Part shown: positions 35,725-48,218 of the stretch, piece by piece
Numbering within the stretch: position 1 is the first letter of the stretch
Layout of the letters: each line of letters starts with the position of its first letter
NCBI GenBank assembly: GCA_030770535.1
Contig: JASVEC010000039.1
Coordinates: 186,001 to 250,000, forward strand
From: Batkoa obscura
Taxonomy: Eukaryota; Entomophthoromycota; Entomophthoromycetes; Entomophthorales; Batkoaceae
Length of the DNA stretch: 64,000 bases
Direction: 5' to 3'
The notes under the pieces: model-generated
What the model was told of the DNA's origin: nothing
Databases searched by the model: none
What the model saw: only the letters and a program-made list of their open reading frames with translations
Program-made: the position numbers and the translations under genes

Positions 35725-37655
35725 TTAGAAATCTTTTATGTTTATATTTAAGTTATTAATATGTGGAGTCATTAAAATAACAAATTTGGGTGATAAAACT
35801 AAATCTTTGTCACTCAATTCCATTGGAAAATGTTTTAATAAGTAATATACAATTAAATAAAGCTCCATCATTGCTAAACTAAAAAATATTAGTTAATATT
35901 ATAATAATTATATATCATAATGTATTTACTTTTTGCCAATACAAACCCTTGGACCTTTTAAGAAAGGCAAAAAGTTGGGATTGTTACATTCAAATTCATT
36001 ATTAATTAACCACCTTTCAGGTAAAAATTCATTACTATTTTCCCACTTTGAACTTAAATTATGTAATGAATAAATATTACAACCAATTATTGTCTATAAT
36101 AAATAATATTAATAAAAATAATAAATAATAAATAATAAATGATAAATAATAAATAATAAATAATAAATAATAAATAATAAATAATAGATAATAAATATTT
36201 ACTCCTTTAGGTAGATATATATTATTTATATGTACATTATCATCATTGATTACTCTTTCAGGAACACCACCAGCAGCTGGATATAATCTCATTGATTCAT
36301 AAATAACTGCAGATAAATAAGGGTGATTTGTTTTAATTGAATTATAATTATTATTATTGTTTTCATTGTTGTTTATTTCTTGTTTTAATTTAGTATATAC
36401 TTTATCGTTTTTCAATATCAAATAAAATACCCATATTAATGTATTTATAGCTGTACCACTTCCTGCCATACTAAAGAATAGGTTAATTATACTATTGTTG
36501 TCAATTATAAAATAGTTGTTACATTTGAGTTAATGCTTCTGAAACAATATCTTGTTTACTAATTAAACCGTCTTGATTACACTTTATCATATAATTTAAT
36601 AAACTATCTGAATTCTTATTACTATTTAATGAAATATCAATAATTTCTGAAGCAGTCTATAATAATAAAATTTAGTTATTGTTATTATTATTCTAAATTA
36701 TAATTATTACTTACTTTCAATAATAATTTTGATTTAGTATCGTAATATGGTTTAATAAAACTAGGTAAAATATTGCAAATCATTAATTTATTATGATTTT
36801 CATTAATTAAATTAATTAAATAGTGATATTTTTCAGATTCAATTAAATTAAAATCACAGCCAAATGATAACTCATAAATAATATCTAAAGCAATAAGTTC
36901 AAGATACTTAATCAAATTGAGTTCATTTTTAGAATCATTATTTTGTATTTTTGTCATTATCTTTGCTATTTTTTTATCAACTATTTCTTCCATATGTTTC
37001 ATTGAATGACTATTAAGGTATTTTAATAATATTCTTTTCTATATTGTTATTATTATTGTTAGTATTTAATTTAGTTTATGGAATATAAATATACTCTTTT
37101 TAAATGGAATGCTTTATCACGGCAATTAAACACTGTATTTCCTAATGGATCAAATACTGCATACAATTCACTTTTACTAAATTTATAATTTTTATAAATC
37201 TCATTAACATCTTTTTCGTCACTAAATAATACCATATTCCATCCTATTAAAACAATTATTGTATTATGTTAGTTATTATATTATACTATATTATATTATA
37301 TTATATTATATTATATTATATTATATTATATTATATTATATTATATTATATTATATTATATTATATTATATTATATTATATTATATTATATTACCTATTC
37401 TAATAACAGGGCCATATAATTCATGATATTGATTGACTATAAATGGCATAACTCCCAAAACTCTTAATATAAAAAAGTAACCAGGAAATAGAATTGAGAT
37501 CAATGGGGCAGGTATATCTTTTAATTTACTGAAAAATAATTGATAAATGACCTATAAAGATAAAGTTAATATCATTCTTATATTTTTATTATATCTGATT
37601 ATTTTACTTGTGAGATGTAATATAAGAAGAATGTTGTTAAAAGATATAAAATCAT
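35725..37655 (-). CDS. Cytochrome P450 (arm-1 copy)
   Basis: Eight exons give about 460 residues, the usual P450 length. MILYLLTTFFLYYISQ is the N-terminal membrane anchor, followed by a proline-containing hinge (KDIPAPL). The I-helix motif is AGSGTA. The ExxR pair lies in YESMRLYPAAGGVPER, the PERF-like block in FLPERW, and the heme ligand loop FLKGPRVCIGKNLAM has its Cys. All core residues are present, so the gene looks functional. The substrate cannot be told; fungal P450s of this kind act on sterols, fatty acids or secondary metabolites at the endoplasmic reticulum. The second intron is a (TAATA)n microsatellite and a later one a (TTATTA)-type tract. It faces the secreted barrel gene B. 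Confidence 0.88.
37278..37393. repeat. (TAATA)n microsatellite in the P450 intron, arm 1
   Basis: About 23 units of a 5-bp repeat. It forms most of the second intron of the arm-1 P450 gene. The same tract in the other arm is about 420 bp. Confidence 0.95.
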
Positions 37656-39717
37656 TTTGAGGATTTTATTTTTATTTTTATTTTTATTTTTATTTTTATT
37701 TTTTTACTTTAGCTTTCAATTTGTTTATATACCTTTTAAACTGTTACCTTCGAAGATATAAAGATATACTTAATAACATGAATAAATGTTGTTCTATATC
37801 AATATGAACTAACTACATAATAAGAATTAAATAAACCTAAGTGTTATTGACTTCATAAATCTAGACTTGATCTATTAACTTTTAATTTTTAATTTATGAT
37901 TCAAATTTCTATGCCCTACTAAAGTCAAGCTTCTCACTTATATTCCTTTCATTTAGTTATTCTTGTTTTGATATCTTGCTTGTGACTTTTTTTATGTTTT
38001 CGATATATTCTATACTGAGATAATAAACTTGCCAATAAGTTTATTATACCACATATTGCATGATGTTCTCTTTTGATACTACTGTACTGAAATATAAGCA
38101 TTTATTCAATTTTGAGACTATCGATAAAATTTTATCGTAGTTCCAATTAGTATTAAAACTAAAAAGTAAAGCAGTTTTCAACTCAAGGAATTTGAGATGT
38201 TCCTATCTGGTCCACCTTTTGATAATAATATGTTGATGATTCATAAATTTAATTTTGATTTTTTTAACTTTCTTTTAACTACTTTATATTTTAACACTAC
38301 AGTACTGATAGTAAATAAGCTTAGTTATCGGTCTTGTTTTGATGCTATCTTGTTTTTAAAGAAACTGTTAATGTGAATTTATAGAATTTTTATAAGTAAT
38401 TTACTATATGTATATATATATATATTCTTTACGAACTCTCAATTTCTTGCTCAAACCTTACAAATTCATATTGATAAAGTTTCTGATTTGTAAACAGACC
38501 ACCAAAAAAAGTAATAGGAACAAAAATTAACATGAATCTAAAATCAGAATAAGATTTAATATGATTGAAATTGAACCAAGGTCATAGATTAAAAAATAAG
38601 CTCAAGATTTGAAATAATACTTGTTACCATTTGGCATCACCAAACTATACACTATTTACAATAATTGTCGTTTGTATATGCTTTTTAGTAGAGATTTCAA
38701 ATAAAAGGTGAACCTTTTTTGATGAATATATAGCGGACTATATCATATTATTTCGATCATTTCAACTTGAATGAAAAGCTTTGTTCCATCAAGAAAATTT
38801 GATAATATCATTCTATAATCATACATTTGAACCATATCGTTGTTCGCTTATAATCCAATAAGTTTTAAGTTTTTTTTTAAAATAATGCTACAAAATGACT
38901 CCGTGATACATAAAGTAAAGTAAAAAATCTTATTTTAGAGATTGGGGTGTTCGATACTCTTTTATATTCTAGATCATATCATTTTTATGAATACGTAAAT
39001 ATGAACATACTTGATACTAAAGCATCTCATGTTAAATTAGATCACACTTATTTCCAAAGAGTTTTTAAGTATCAAAGTAATGCTATTTAACATTTAACAT
39101 TATCAAACTTCTTCAATGATTATACATTAAGTTTTTTTTAAATATTTCTAAATTAATTATAGATATTAGCAAAATGAGATGATGTAGCAGTACTATTTTT
39201 TGTGCTCTTGATACCCCTTATTAATTAGACAAAAGTTAATTATATCAATGGAGAAATTTTAATCAAAGATGTTTTATAATACTAAAAACTTGTATGTTAT
39301 TAAAGAGTTTTAAGAAACTGGTATAAGTTTTCAGAGTTGGTAATCTGACATATAATCGACCTGGTCTTCATGTATATTAACTACTTTATTTGCTGTTTGC
39401 ATGGTCTTTATATAATTATTGTTTAATCTAATTAGATAAATTCTCGGTAGTATAAGGATTCACCTATATTTAAGTTTATTTTATATATTGTAAAGAAAGT
39501 ATCATATATGGTCTATCGAAAAACTACAACATGAATGTAAGTACATAATAACCTAAATATCTTTTTTATAACTCCTGTTAATATTAAACGTTAAAATTGA
39601 TAAAATTCTTCAGCTTGATTTAGGCCAAATTTACAAATTTCATAAACAATGATTTTTTATCTTGTTATTTTATCCAATTTTTGTACAGCATAAAATTCAA
39701 AGATAATAATAATCAAA

Positions 39718-39813
39718 TAGGGACGTCTCTTTAATAAATTTACTAACATTTCTTCCGCTTAATAGCACTTAAAAATCGAAAAAGCGATGAAACCAAAAAA
39801 CACCGCAAATATA
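39718..39813 (-). mobile_element. MITE copy 9 (diverged)
   Basis: Reverse-orientation copy with a shortened, diverged right end: ATAGGGACGTCTCTTTAA.., core TTAATAGCACTTAAAAATCG, ending AACACCGCAAATATA. Confidence 0.65.
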
Positions 39814-40191
39814 AGAGTCACAAAAAGTTTCTATGATCTAAAATAAATTATTTGGGAAGATAGTTACAAAAACAAAAACTATATTAATAAATGAAACCTT
39901 CCTTTCTTTTGACTTTGAAAAGCTGGTTTTTATTAAGAGTTTTAAATCCGAAATATTTTATTAATTTAAATAAATATTAAACCCTGAGACCTTTATAAAA
40001 TGTCAAAACCTACATGATAATAGCTCTGGCCTGTTTATTTATTACAGTGTCTTTAGTTTTTTGTTTTGTTTTATAAATTTTAGAATTTTTAATAATGGAT
40101 CTATTTTTGCAGCTGTTAAAAATTCAAAATTAACAAAAAACAGGTCCATTTATACTTCAAAAAATATTTTATACCATAAAAGTAAGTCCTT

Positions 40192-40740
40192 TGTGAAAGT
40201 TGGTACTCAGTAGTAGGAGTTGAAAGCAGTTCTTGGTTGATTAACTTGCCTTGAGTCGAACGGTCTTAGTTTATATAACTAAGGTAGACTTAACTTAACA
40301 GGAATAATACTTAATAAGCTACGAATTATGTAAAACAAATAGAATAAACAATACTACTATAAAATCTACGTAAGATATTGCCAGAAAGATTTAGTGGCTT
40401 TATTAATGGTACGATATCAGGGAGTAATTCAATTAAAAAGCATCGAGTTAGTATGTTGAAGGATCTCTTTTATACTCCAACTGGGTGGCTATATATAAGG
40501 AACATTATAGCAGTTATTCCTTATTATAGTTGCCAAGTATGGACATTAAAACGTGGACAATAAGTTCTTCATGATTAGGCAGTAGGAATTCTCACAGCAA
40601 ATCTACATAAGGAACTTTGGATTAGTTGTATCACATGGATCACGGCCAAATTGAACATAAGGCTATAACTAGTTTTACAAACAAGTTAAGTGACTATTAT
40701 ATGACAATCAATTATAGAGCTGATGAAGTAATATTTCGCA
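40192..40740 (+). mobile_element. LTR-like repeat, copy 2
   Basis: A ~550-bp partner of 29789-30270, with the same tips (TGTGAAAG..TATTTCGCA) and a central ~360 bp that is highly similar. It has ~65 bp more than copy 1 near the right end. A MITE abuts its right tip. No internal retroelement region is adjacent, and no clear target duplication is seen. Confidence 0.45.
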
Positions 40741-40741
40741 A

Positions 40742-40847
40742 TATGAGGATGTATTCTTTTTTTTAAGAATTTTACTAACAATTTTTCCACTCAAATAGCG
40801 CTTAAAAATAGAAAAGTAACAAAACCAAAAAAAAACACCCTCATATA
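40742..40847 (-). mobile_element. MITE copy 10, abutting the LTR-like repeat
   Basis: ATATGAGGATGTATTC..., core CTCAAATAGCGCTTAAAAAT, end AACACCCTCATATA. It begins within two bases of the LTR-like tip, so it inserted at or beside that edge. Confidence 0.78.
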
Positions 40848-43688
40848 CATATTATTTGATAAATATTTATTATCATTATTTTTTTTATTAAATAGATATC
40901 GTATAATAATTTTAATTTGCTCATTTTTAGTTTTCTTTCGTATTTTTAGTAATAAATTATAATATTAATATTTTATTATTATTATTTATTTTTAAATAAT
41001 TGTATTGACTTTTACTTATATTAAATCCAAGACTTTTATATTTATCAGAAAAATATACTGGAGTTATAGTTGATAATGATGCTACTTATTAGTTTTTATT
41101 TTCTGTTTCCTTTAAAGCGCTAACTTTATGCATTGCTTGATTAAACTTATTATTATCAATAACAGACTTTAATTTTATCTTTTTTATTTTTTCTGTATTA
41201 TTATAAAATTCCATAAACTCCAAATTTAGATTAATTTTTAAGTAAATTCTGAAACCAATTCGGATATCCTTATATAATTAAAAGTTGAATTTAGTAAATT
41301 AAAAAATGATCCCAAAATAAAGTTCATCTTTTTAATTATAAAATTTCAATGTTTAGCATTATGACGAAAAGAAAATATTATAATTTAAAATTATGGTAAA
41401 TAAAACGTATTATATATAATCAACTCTTTTTGATTTCTAAAGCATTTAGTCTTATCTTTGGGAAATTATAGTATTTTTATAAAGACTTTTTGTGACCCCT
41501 ATACCAAAATAAAAAACGTACTACATAGTTTTAAAATTAAACAAAAAATTATTACAAACATATGGGGGTGTGGATGTCTTTTTTTTAAAAACAACAAACT
41601 TATTTTTTATTTTTTATTTAGAAATTTAGTCATAACTAGTCCATTTTACACTTCCCTTCCTCCCCTTACTTGCAGTCGACTTATTACTCAATTTGCTTAT
41701 ATCTATACTCCGTTTCAATAACAAACTACCAAGTAGTTTGTTCCTTCAAGATTTTTTTTAAGGGTAATCAAAATGCTAAGTTATTAAAAATATTAGTTTT
41801 CTTAGAACAAAATTTTTTTGTCTATATTTTATGCAACATAAACTTGGGAAAAACTAATAATGTGGAAGTAAAAAAGACAGTCCCATGTGAGGGAAATACA
41901 AAGTGTATTTTCTGCCTGGTTAGTACTTTACAAATAAGATCAAATGCCTTTGAATTAATATATACAACAGTGAATTTAATATTGAAATATTTGATAAATT
42001 TATTTGAAATACTCATATCAACAGTTGAATAAGCCAACTTGAATAAGTTTTTATCCTTTTTAAAGTGTTTACCCTATTCTATAATTTTTACCCGCTATCT
42101 AAAAGCAATTTTTTAGTTCGATTTAATCCTTTTGAGGGATTACATCTAGAAACAGCAATAATCTTCGAAATTTCTCAAATTTAACTCTCCGACTTAGTCA
42201 CTTGATAAATAATACCTATGCTTATTATTTCTGGGTTGATTTAATTTTCCTGTTTTTTTTTGCATTCCGCCATGGTATGGGTAAATTAATAGCTTATTTT
42301 ATTAACCGAGAATAATAATAAGTTTTAAAAAAAATATTAGCCTTTTCTAACTATGGAAGGTTTGAGAAACAATACTATTAAAGTATACGGATTGAAGAGT
42401 ACACATATATTTTAATTAATATACAGCTAGATTATGGGTATTAAAATACTCCTTTCTGTACTTGAAAGGCGGTGCTATAATAAATAAAATAGGAAAGTAA
42501 AACATTTACTGGGATAGTTTTTTACTATTTGCTCAGTCGTGAAAACTCGGCTGACTAAAAGTTTGATAAAGTCCTCCAGCTTTTCCTAAAAAGTTCGCAT
42601 TTTGTACATTTAAAAAGTAGACCAACTCAATCAATTTCATTATTAAATAATTTAGCTGTTAGGTGATTCTGTAATACTAATATCTCTTTTATGAACCAAA
42701 ATAGATTCATATACACGTGTAGGATTTTATGACGTTTTCAAATAAATACAAGTATACTAAAACAGCATTATTTAAACAGAATATTAAATTAATTGTTTAG
42801 TTTTCATAGTTTTGCTTTTATTTTATTTTGATAACTTTCAGAGGATAAAATGAAAATGCTATATAGAAAATGTTAAGGGTATTAAGTAAGCTGGTATTTA
42901 TTTGCAGAGATGATGCTTTGATTTAGCATTTACATACCGTATAAAGTTACTAATCAAAAATTTAAGAATGTATATTTGATAAGTAAATACTTGAGGGAAT
43001 CAATAATCTATTAAGCTTTCATAAAGAGCTAAAATATTTAATCTTCTTCTTGTATAAGCAGATAATGTCTTATAAAAAGTTAAAATACTAAAAATTAAGA
43101 TATTAAAAAAATTGATAAAGATCATGTGGTAGAAGTAATAAGATAGCCGTCGCAATTTCAACAATATCTCTTAAAAGAATTTGTAGCTTCATGAACTTTG
43201 AAATGATTGAAATGATAGTAATAATATAAATGCTCCTACTAAGTAATTTTTTTGAAAATGGTTGCCCTTTTTTAGATATATTACTGTTAGTACATGATTA
43301 AGAAAATTACCCGAACGTAATTTATGAATTTAAACGTAAAAGTTTTAAAATTAGGCAGAATATTCATTTATATCACTAAATAGCAGGCACAATATAATCA
43401 TAATCATGTTATCAAAATATGATGGGTTAAATTAAAAGTAATAAGAGCGAGGCGTTGGGTTATTAATATAGAAAGTTAAATATTAATACATGAAAATTAA
43501 TAAATTACCAATGGATAAGTTTACTTTGTACCCATTAAGCAATCAGCTCATATTGATGTAGAACAACATTTATTCATGTTATTAAGTATATCCTTATATC
43601 TTCGAAGGTAATAGTTTAAAAGGTATATAAACAAATTGAAAGCTAAAAGTAAAAAAATAAAAATAAAAATAAAAATAAAATCCTCAAA

Positions 43689-45919
43689 ATGATTTTATAT
43701 CTTTTAACAACATTCTTCTTATATTACATCTCACAAGTAAAATAATCAGATATAATAAAAATATAAGAATGATATTAACTTTATCTTTATAGGTCATTTA
43801 TCAATTATTTTTCAGTAAATTAAAAGATATACCTGCCCCATTGATCTCAATTCTATTTCCTGGTTACTTTTTTATATTAAGAGTTTTGGGAGTTATGCCA
43901 TTTATAGTCAATCAATATCATGAATTATATGGCCCTGTTATTAGAATAGGTAATATAATATAATATAATATAATATAATATAATATAATATAATATAATA
44001 TAATATAATATAATATAATATAATATAATATAATATAATATAATATAATATAATATAATATAATATAATATAATATAATATAATATAATATAATATAATA
44101 TAATATAATATAATATAATATAATATAATATAATATAATATAATATAATATAATATAATATAATATAATATAATATAATATAATATAATATAATATAATA
44201 TAATATAATATAATATAATATAATATAATATAATATAATATAATATAATATAATATAATATAATATAATATAATATAATATAATATAATATAATATAATA
44301 TAATATAATATAATATAATATAATATAATATAATATAATATAATATAATATAATATAGTATAATATAATAACTAACATAATACAATAATTGTTTTAATAG
44401 GATGGAATATGGTATTATTTAGTGACGAAAAAGATGTTAATGAGATTTATAAAAATTATAAATTTAGTAAAAGTGAATTGTATGCAGTATTTGATCCATT
44501 AGGAAATACAGTGTTTAATTGCCGTGATAAAGCATTCCATTTAAAAAGAGTATATTTATATTCCATAAACTAAATTAAATACTAACAATAATAATAACAA
44601 TATAGAAAAGAATATTATTAAAATACCTTAATAGTCATTCAATGAAACATATGGAAGAAATAGTTGATAAAAAAATAGCAAAGATAATGACAAAAATACA
44701 AAATAATGATTCTAAAAATGAACTCAATTTGATTAAGTATCTTGAACTTATTGCTTTAGATATTATTTATGAGTTATCATTTGGCTGTGATTTTAATTTA
44801 ATTGAATCTGAAAAATATCACTATTTAATTAATTTAATTAATGAAAATCATAATAAATTAATGATTTGCAATATTTTACCTAGTTTTATTAAACCATATT
44901 ACGATACTAAATCAAAATTATTATTGAAAGTAAGTAATAATTATAATTTAGAATAATAATAACAATAACTAAATTTTATTATTATAGACTGCTTCAGAAA
45001 TTATTGATATTTCATTAAATAGTAATAAGAATTCAGATAGTTTATTAAATTATATGATAAAGTGTAATCAAGACGGTTTAATTAGTAAACAAGATATTGT
45101 TTCAGAAGCATTAACTCAAATGTAACAACTATTTTATAATTGACAACAATAGTATAATTAACCTATTCTTTAGTATGGCAGGAAGTGGTACAGCTATAAA
45201 TACATTAATATGGGTATTTTATTTGATATTGAAAAACGATAAAGTATATACTAAATTAAAACAAGAAATAAACAACAATGAAAACAATAATAATAATTAT
45301 AATTCAATTAAAACAAATCACCCTTATTTATCTGCAGTTATTTATGAATCAATGAGATTATATCCAGCTGCTGGTGGTGTTCCTGAAAGAGTAATCAATG
45401 ATGATAATGTACATATAAATAATATATATCTACCTAAAGGAGTAAATATTTATTATCTATTATTTATTATTTATTATTTATTATTTATTATTTATTATTT
45501 ATCATTTATTATTTATTATTTATTATTTTTATTAATATTATTTATTATAGACAATAATTGGTTGTAATATTTATTCATTACATAATTTAAGTTCAAAGTG
45601 GGAAAATAGTAATGAATTTTTACCTGAAAGGTGGTTAATTAATAATGAATTTGAATGTAACAATCCCAACTTTTTGCCTTTCTTAAAAGGTCCAAGGGTT
45701 TGTATTGGCAAAAAGTAAATACATTATGATATATAATTATTATAATATTAACTAATATTTTTTAGTTTAGCAATGATGGAGCTTTATTTAATTGTATATT
45801 ACTTATTAAAACATTTTCCAATGGAATTGAGTGACAAAGATTTAGTTTTATCACCCAAATTTGTTATTTTAATGACTCCACATATTAATAACTTAAATAT
45901 AAACATAAAAGATTTCTAA
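43689..45919 (+). CDS. Cytochrome P450 (arm-2 copy)
   Basis: The same eight-exon gene as 35725-37655. Every exon read (anchor MILYLLTTFF.., AGSGTA, YESMR, FLKGPRVCIG) gives the same peptide and the same splice sites, ending NINIKDF. The second intron is ~300 bp longer because of (TAATA)n expansion. The longer intron might change splicing efficiency or expression; that is inference. It is convergent with barrel gene B', stop codons ~130 bp apart. Confidence 0.88.
43951..44370. repeat. (TAATA)n microsatellite in the P450 intron, arm 2
   Basis: About 84 units of TAATA, nearly perfect, against ~23 in the other arm. Long frames of the form YYIIL across it are artefacts of the repeat. Confidence 0.97.
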
Positions 45920-46048
45920 ATAAAATTATAAATAAAGTTATAAATAAAATTATAAATAAAAATAAATTTTAATATCATTATAGTTATTTTATTATATATA
46001 GTCAATATATATATATATATATATAATAATATTATTAAAACATTATAT

Positions 46049-46858
46049 TTAATACTTCAATACTTTACAACTAGCATTAAACTGTGCTTTGGCCTTTTCA
46101 GTAGAAAGTTTGCTTTGAATCTTTTCATAATTCTTTTTATCTTCAACATATACATCAATATGATCACCTCCAAAAGACCAAGATTTATCAATGATTTTAA
46201 AACATCCGTTATGTTTCTTACCATTTGGTAATACTAAGTTGGCAAATTCATTAATAAACACATTAGAACCGATTTTATGGTCATTAACTGCTACAGATGA
46301 ATAAATCTCTAATAGATCACCTTTACTTCCAACTGGTTTACTTTTGAAGAAACAATTACAGCCACCATCTCCGCAATTTATATATGTACCATCCCTTAAT
46401 TTTCCACTTCCTTCCATATGAACTTGATCCCAATATTCTCGTGATACTCTTGCTAATTCACCTCCATCGCAATTCTTAATAGCAACCTCACTGCCTAACT
46501 TATAATCTTTTTCATTGGTAACCCAATAATAAGTAAGCTTTACAGTTTGTCCTTTACCACTGCCTTTACTATTACTTATCTCAACTTCATCAGATTCATT
46601 TTCAGAATCAGAGGATTCTTCTGACTCTTCTGATTCTTCCTTTTTCTTCTTCTTTTTGGATTTTGATTTTTTGATACTTTTTTCTTCACTCTCTTCTTCA
46701 TCCTCACCACCCATCGATCTACGATAGATAATTGGAGAGTTAACATCATGAGTCTTGCTCAACGAATGTTGGTTATCATTTGGTAAAGTAGCTGCAAGAG
46801 CTGGAGCAACAAATAAACTAGTAAGAGTTAAGCTATAAAGAAATTGTCCAAATTTCAT
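46049..46858 (-). CDS. Secreted double-psi beta-barrel protein B' (arm-2 copy)
   Basis: The 269-residue product is identical to that of 34786-35595, including the charged linker and signal peptide. The 5' flank with its TATA box and the 3' flank with the (TA)n tract are also shared. Two identical copies double the dose of this secreted protein; whether both are expressed cannot be told. Confidence 0.85.
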   Translation of the reverse strand: MKFGQFLYSLTLTSLFVAPALAATLPNDNQHSLSKTHDVNSPIIYRRSMGGEDEEESEEKSIKKSKSKKKKKKEESEESEESSDSENESDEVEISNSKGSGKGQTVKLTYYWVTNEKDYKLGSEVAIKNCDGGELARVSREYWDQVHMEGSGKLRDGTYINCGDGGCNCFFKSKPVGSKGDLLEIYSSVAVNDHKIGSNVFINEFANLVLPNGKKHNGCFKIIDKSWSFGGDHIDVYVEDKKNYEKIQSKLSTEKAKAQFNASCKVLKY

Positions 46859-46918
46859 AGTAAAGTATTGAAAGAGTTAAAGTAAATAATTGATAATGTT
46901 ATCTATTCAAGTTATGTT

Positions 46919-46926
46919 TATTTATA
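46919..46926 (-). promoter_or_regulatory. TATA box of double-psi beta-barrel gene B'
   Basis: TATAAATA on the minus strand, ~61 bp upstream of the ATG, the mirror of 34718-34725. Confidence 0.4.
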
Positions 46927-47379
46927 CCTTTTTATGTTTATTTTGTTCTAACCTGATTTTTTTGTATATTCCTTTATTTATTTTTATCATTTTATTGCCT
47001 TCCCTTTTTTAATAGATATTTACCTTTTATATTTTAATTAATGAATTTTCTTGAGGTGACAAGTCAAACATGAATTTAATAAATTAAATTTCATTACCAA
47101 ATTAAGGGATAGTCATTCACTTTAGAAAATTCTAAATAATAACAATCAAAATTTGAAGGTTGAGATTGTTTAGTTATAGATCTATTACATTTAAAAATGA
47201 TATATGTACATTATTAATTGTAATGTATTTACTTAAGTATTAGTTTAATTATATATTAACTTTAGATTAATATGTTCTTAGAATTTATAAAATCTATTAT
47301 TTTGAAATTAATTTTTATAAAATATAACTATAAGTCATAAGATTCCTGGAAAAATAGTTATATAATTTTAAAAGCGTTT

Positions 47380-48218
47380 ACTAACTACATATTATTATAA
47401 GAGAATCTACTAGCTAATTGCATATATCAATTATTTTATTTTCGCATTAATTTAAATTACTAAAACTTAAATTTCTATTCAGATTATTATAATAATTTTA
47501 CTGTAGCATTTTCAATTATTACATTATGTTTTTCTTATAAGATATTATATTTTAAATCGAAGCTATCTTTTTGCAACATAACTATTTAAGTTTAAAATGT
47601 TATTAATAATTTGTAATATATTAGGTATTTACATAATCAATTCCCTGTTTCTTATTAAAAAATCCAACAAAGGTTATTAATTGATTGCAGCGTTATTTTA
47701 AAAAAAAATAAAAACCTTAATTTTTTAAGCAAAAACCATACATTGCTGTAATCTTTTCCTTTATATATTTGGTTTTACCCAAAAAAATTCTACCTAATAC
47801 TATATAAAGTTTTAACTAAAATCTCTGTATATTTACTAATAAATTAAATCTGCATAAGGAGGTATTTATAAGATAAATAATAATGTGATGTTTTTAGCTA
47901 TATAGAGGTTAGCTATGAATATCGGTATTTAAAAACGCTTGCTACAAAAAGTGACTTAACCTCTATAAATATTAAATATATTTAAATACATGCCAATGAC
48001 TAAAATCAAAACTGCTAACATTTTCAGTAAAAATTTAATAAAACCAACTTGGCTTTTATTTGCAAAGTTTTGAAACTTACCTCCATAATGCTAGTCATAT
48101 TTTATATCAAATATATTTAAAATATCGAATCAGAATTTGTCATAAAGTAGTCCATTTGCTATTTTAACATGTATAAAATATAAGAAGCATCTAAAAAAAA
48201 TTTCGTACTTTAAATTTA
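47380..48218. other. Intergenic region right of the inverted repeat
   Basis: About 840 bp, AT-rich, with no gene or known repeat. Confidence 0.45.

Larger units (their letters stand above)
34265..37812 (+). repeat. Left arm of a large inverted duplication
   Basis: This ~3.55-kb segment matches the reverse complement of 43548-47379 with almost no differences in the parts compared, including introns and flanks. Similarity starts abruptly at ..AAACGCTTTTAAAATTAT (34265) and fades after ..TGTTGTTCTA.ATCAATATGA (about 37812). It contains a double-psi beta-barrel gene and a P450 gene in convergent orientation. Confidence 0.93.
37813..43547. other. Unique spacer of the inverted duplication
   Basis: About 5.7 kb between the arms. 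It holds two MITEs and one LTR-like repeat (39718-40847). No gene is supported. Open stretches at 41458-42037 lack recognisable domains and codon-like composition, and the rest is AT-rich with frequent stops in all frames. Confidence 0.55.
43548..47379 (-). repeat. Right arm of the large inverted duplication
   Basis: Reverse-complement copy of 34265-37812. It is ~280 bp longer, essentially all from the expanded intron microsatellite. Both edges are abrupt. A few substitutions are visible near the edge at ~43550-43660, whereas the coding parts compared are identical. Confidence 0.93.

Noticed and set aside
41560-41645. Possible thirteenth MITE (ATATGGGGGTGTGGATGT..)
   Set aside because: Only the left tip resembles the family; the core and right end are missing.
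41458-42037. Overlapping frames in the duplication spacer, both strands
   Set aside because: No recognisable domain, no splice support, low-complexity composition; likely chance.
43918-44385. Long minus-strand frames encoding YYIIL repeats
   Set aside because: They are translations of the (TAATA)n microsatellite inside a P450 intron, open only because the 5-bp unit contains no stop in that frame.
34265-47379. Interpretation as a composite transposon or palindromic mobile element
   Set aside because: No transposase, integrase or terminal target duplication was found at the arm edges; a segmental inverted duplication fits better.
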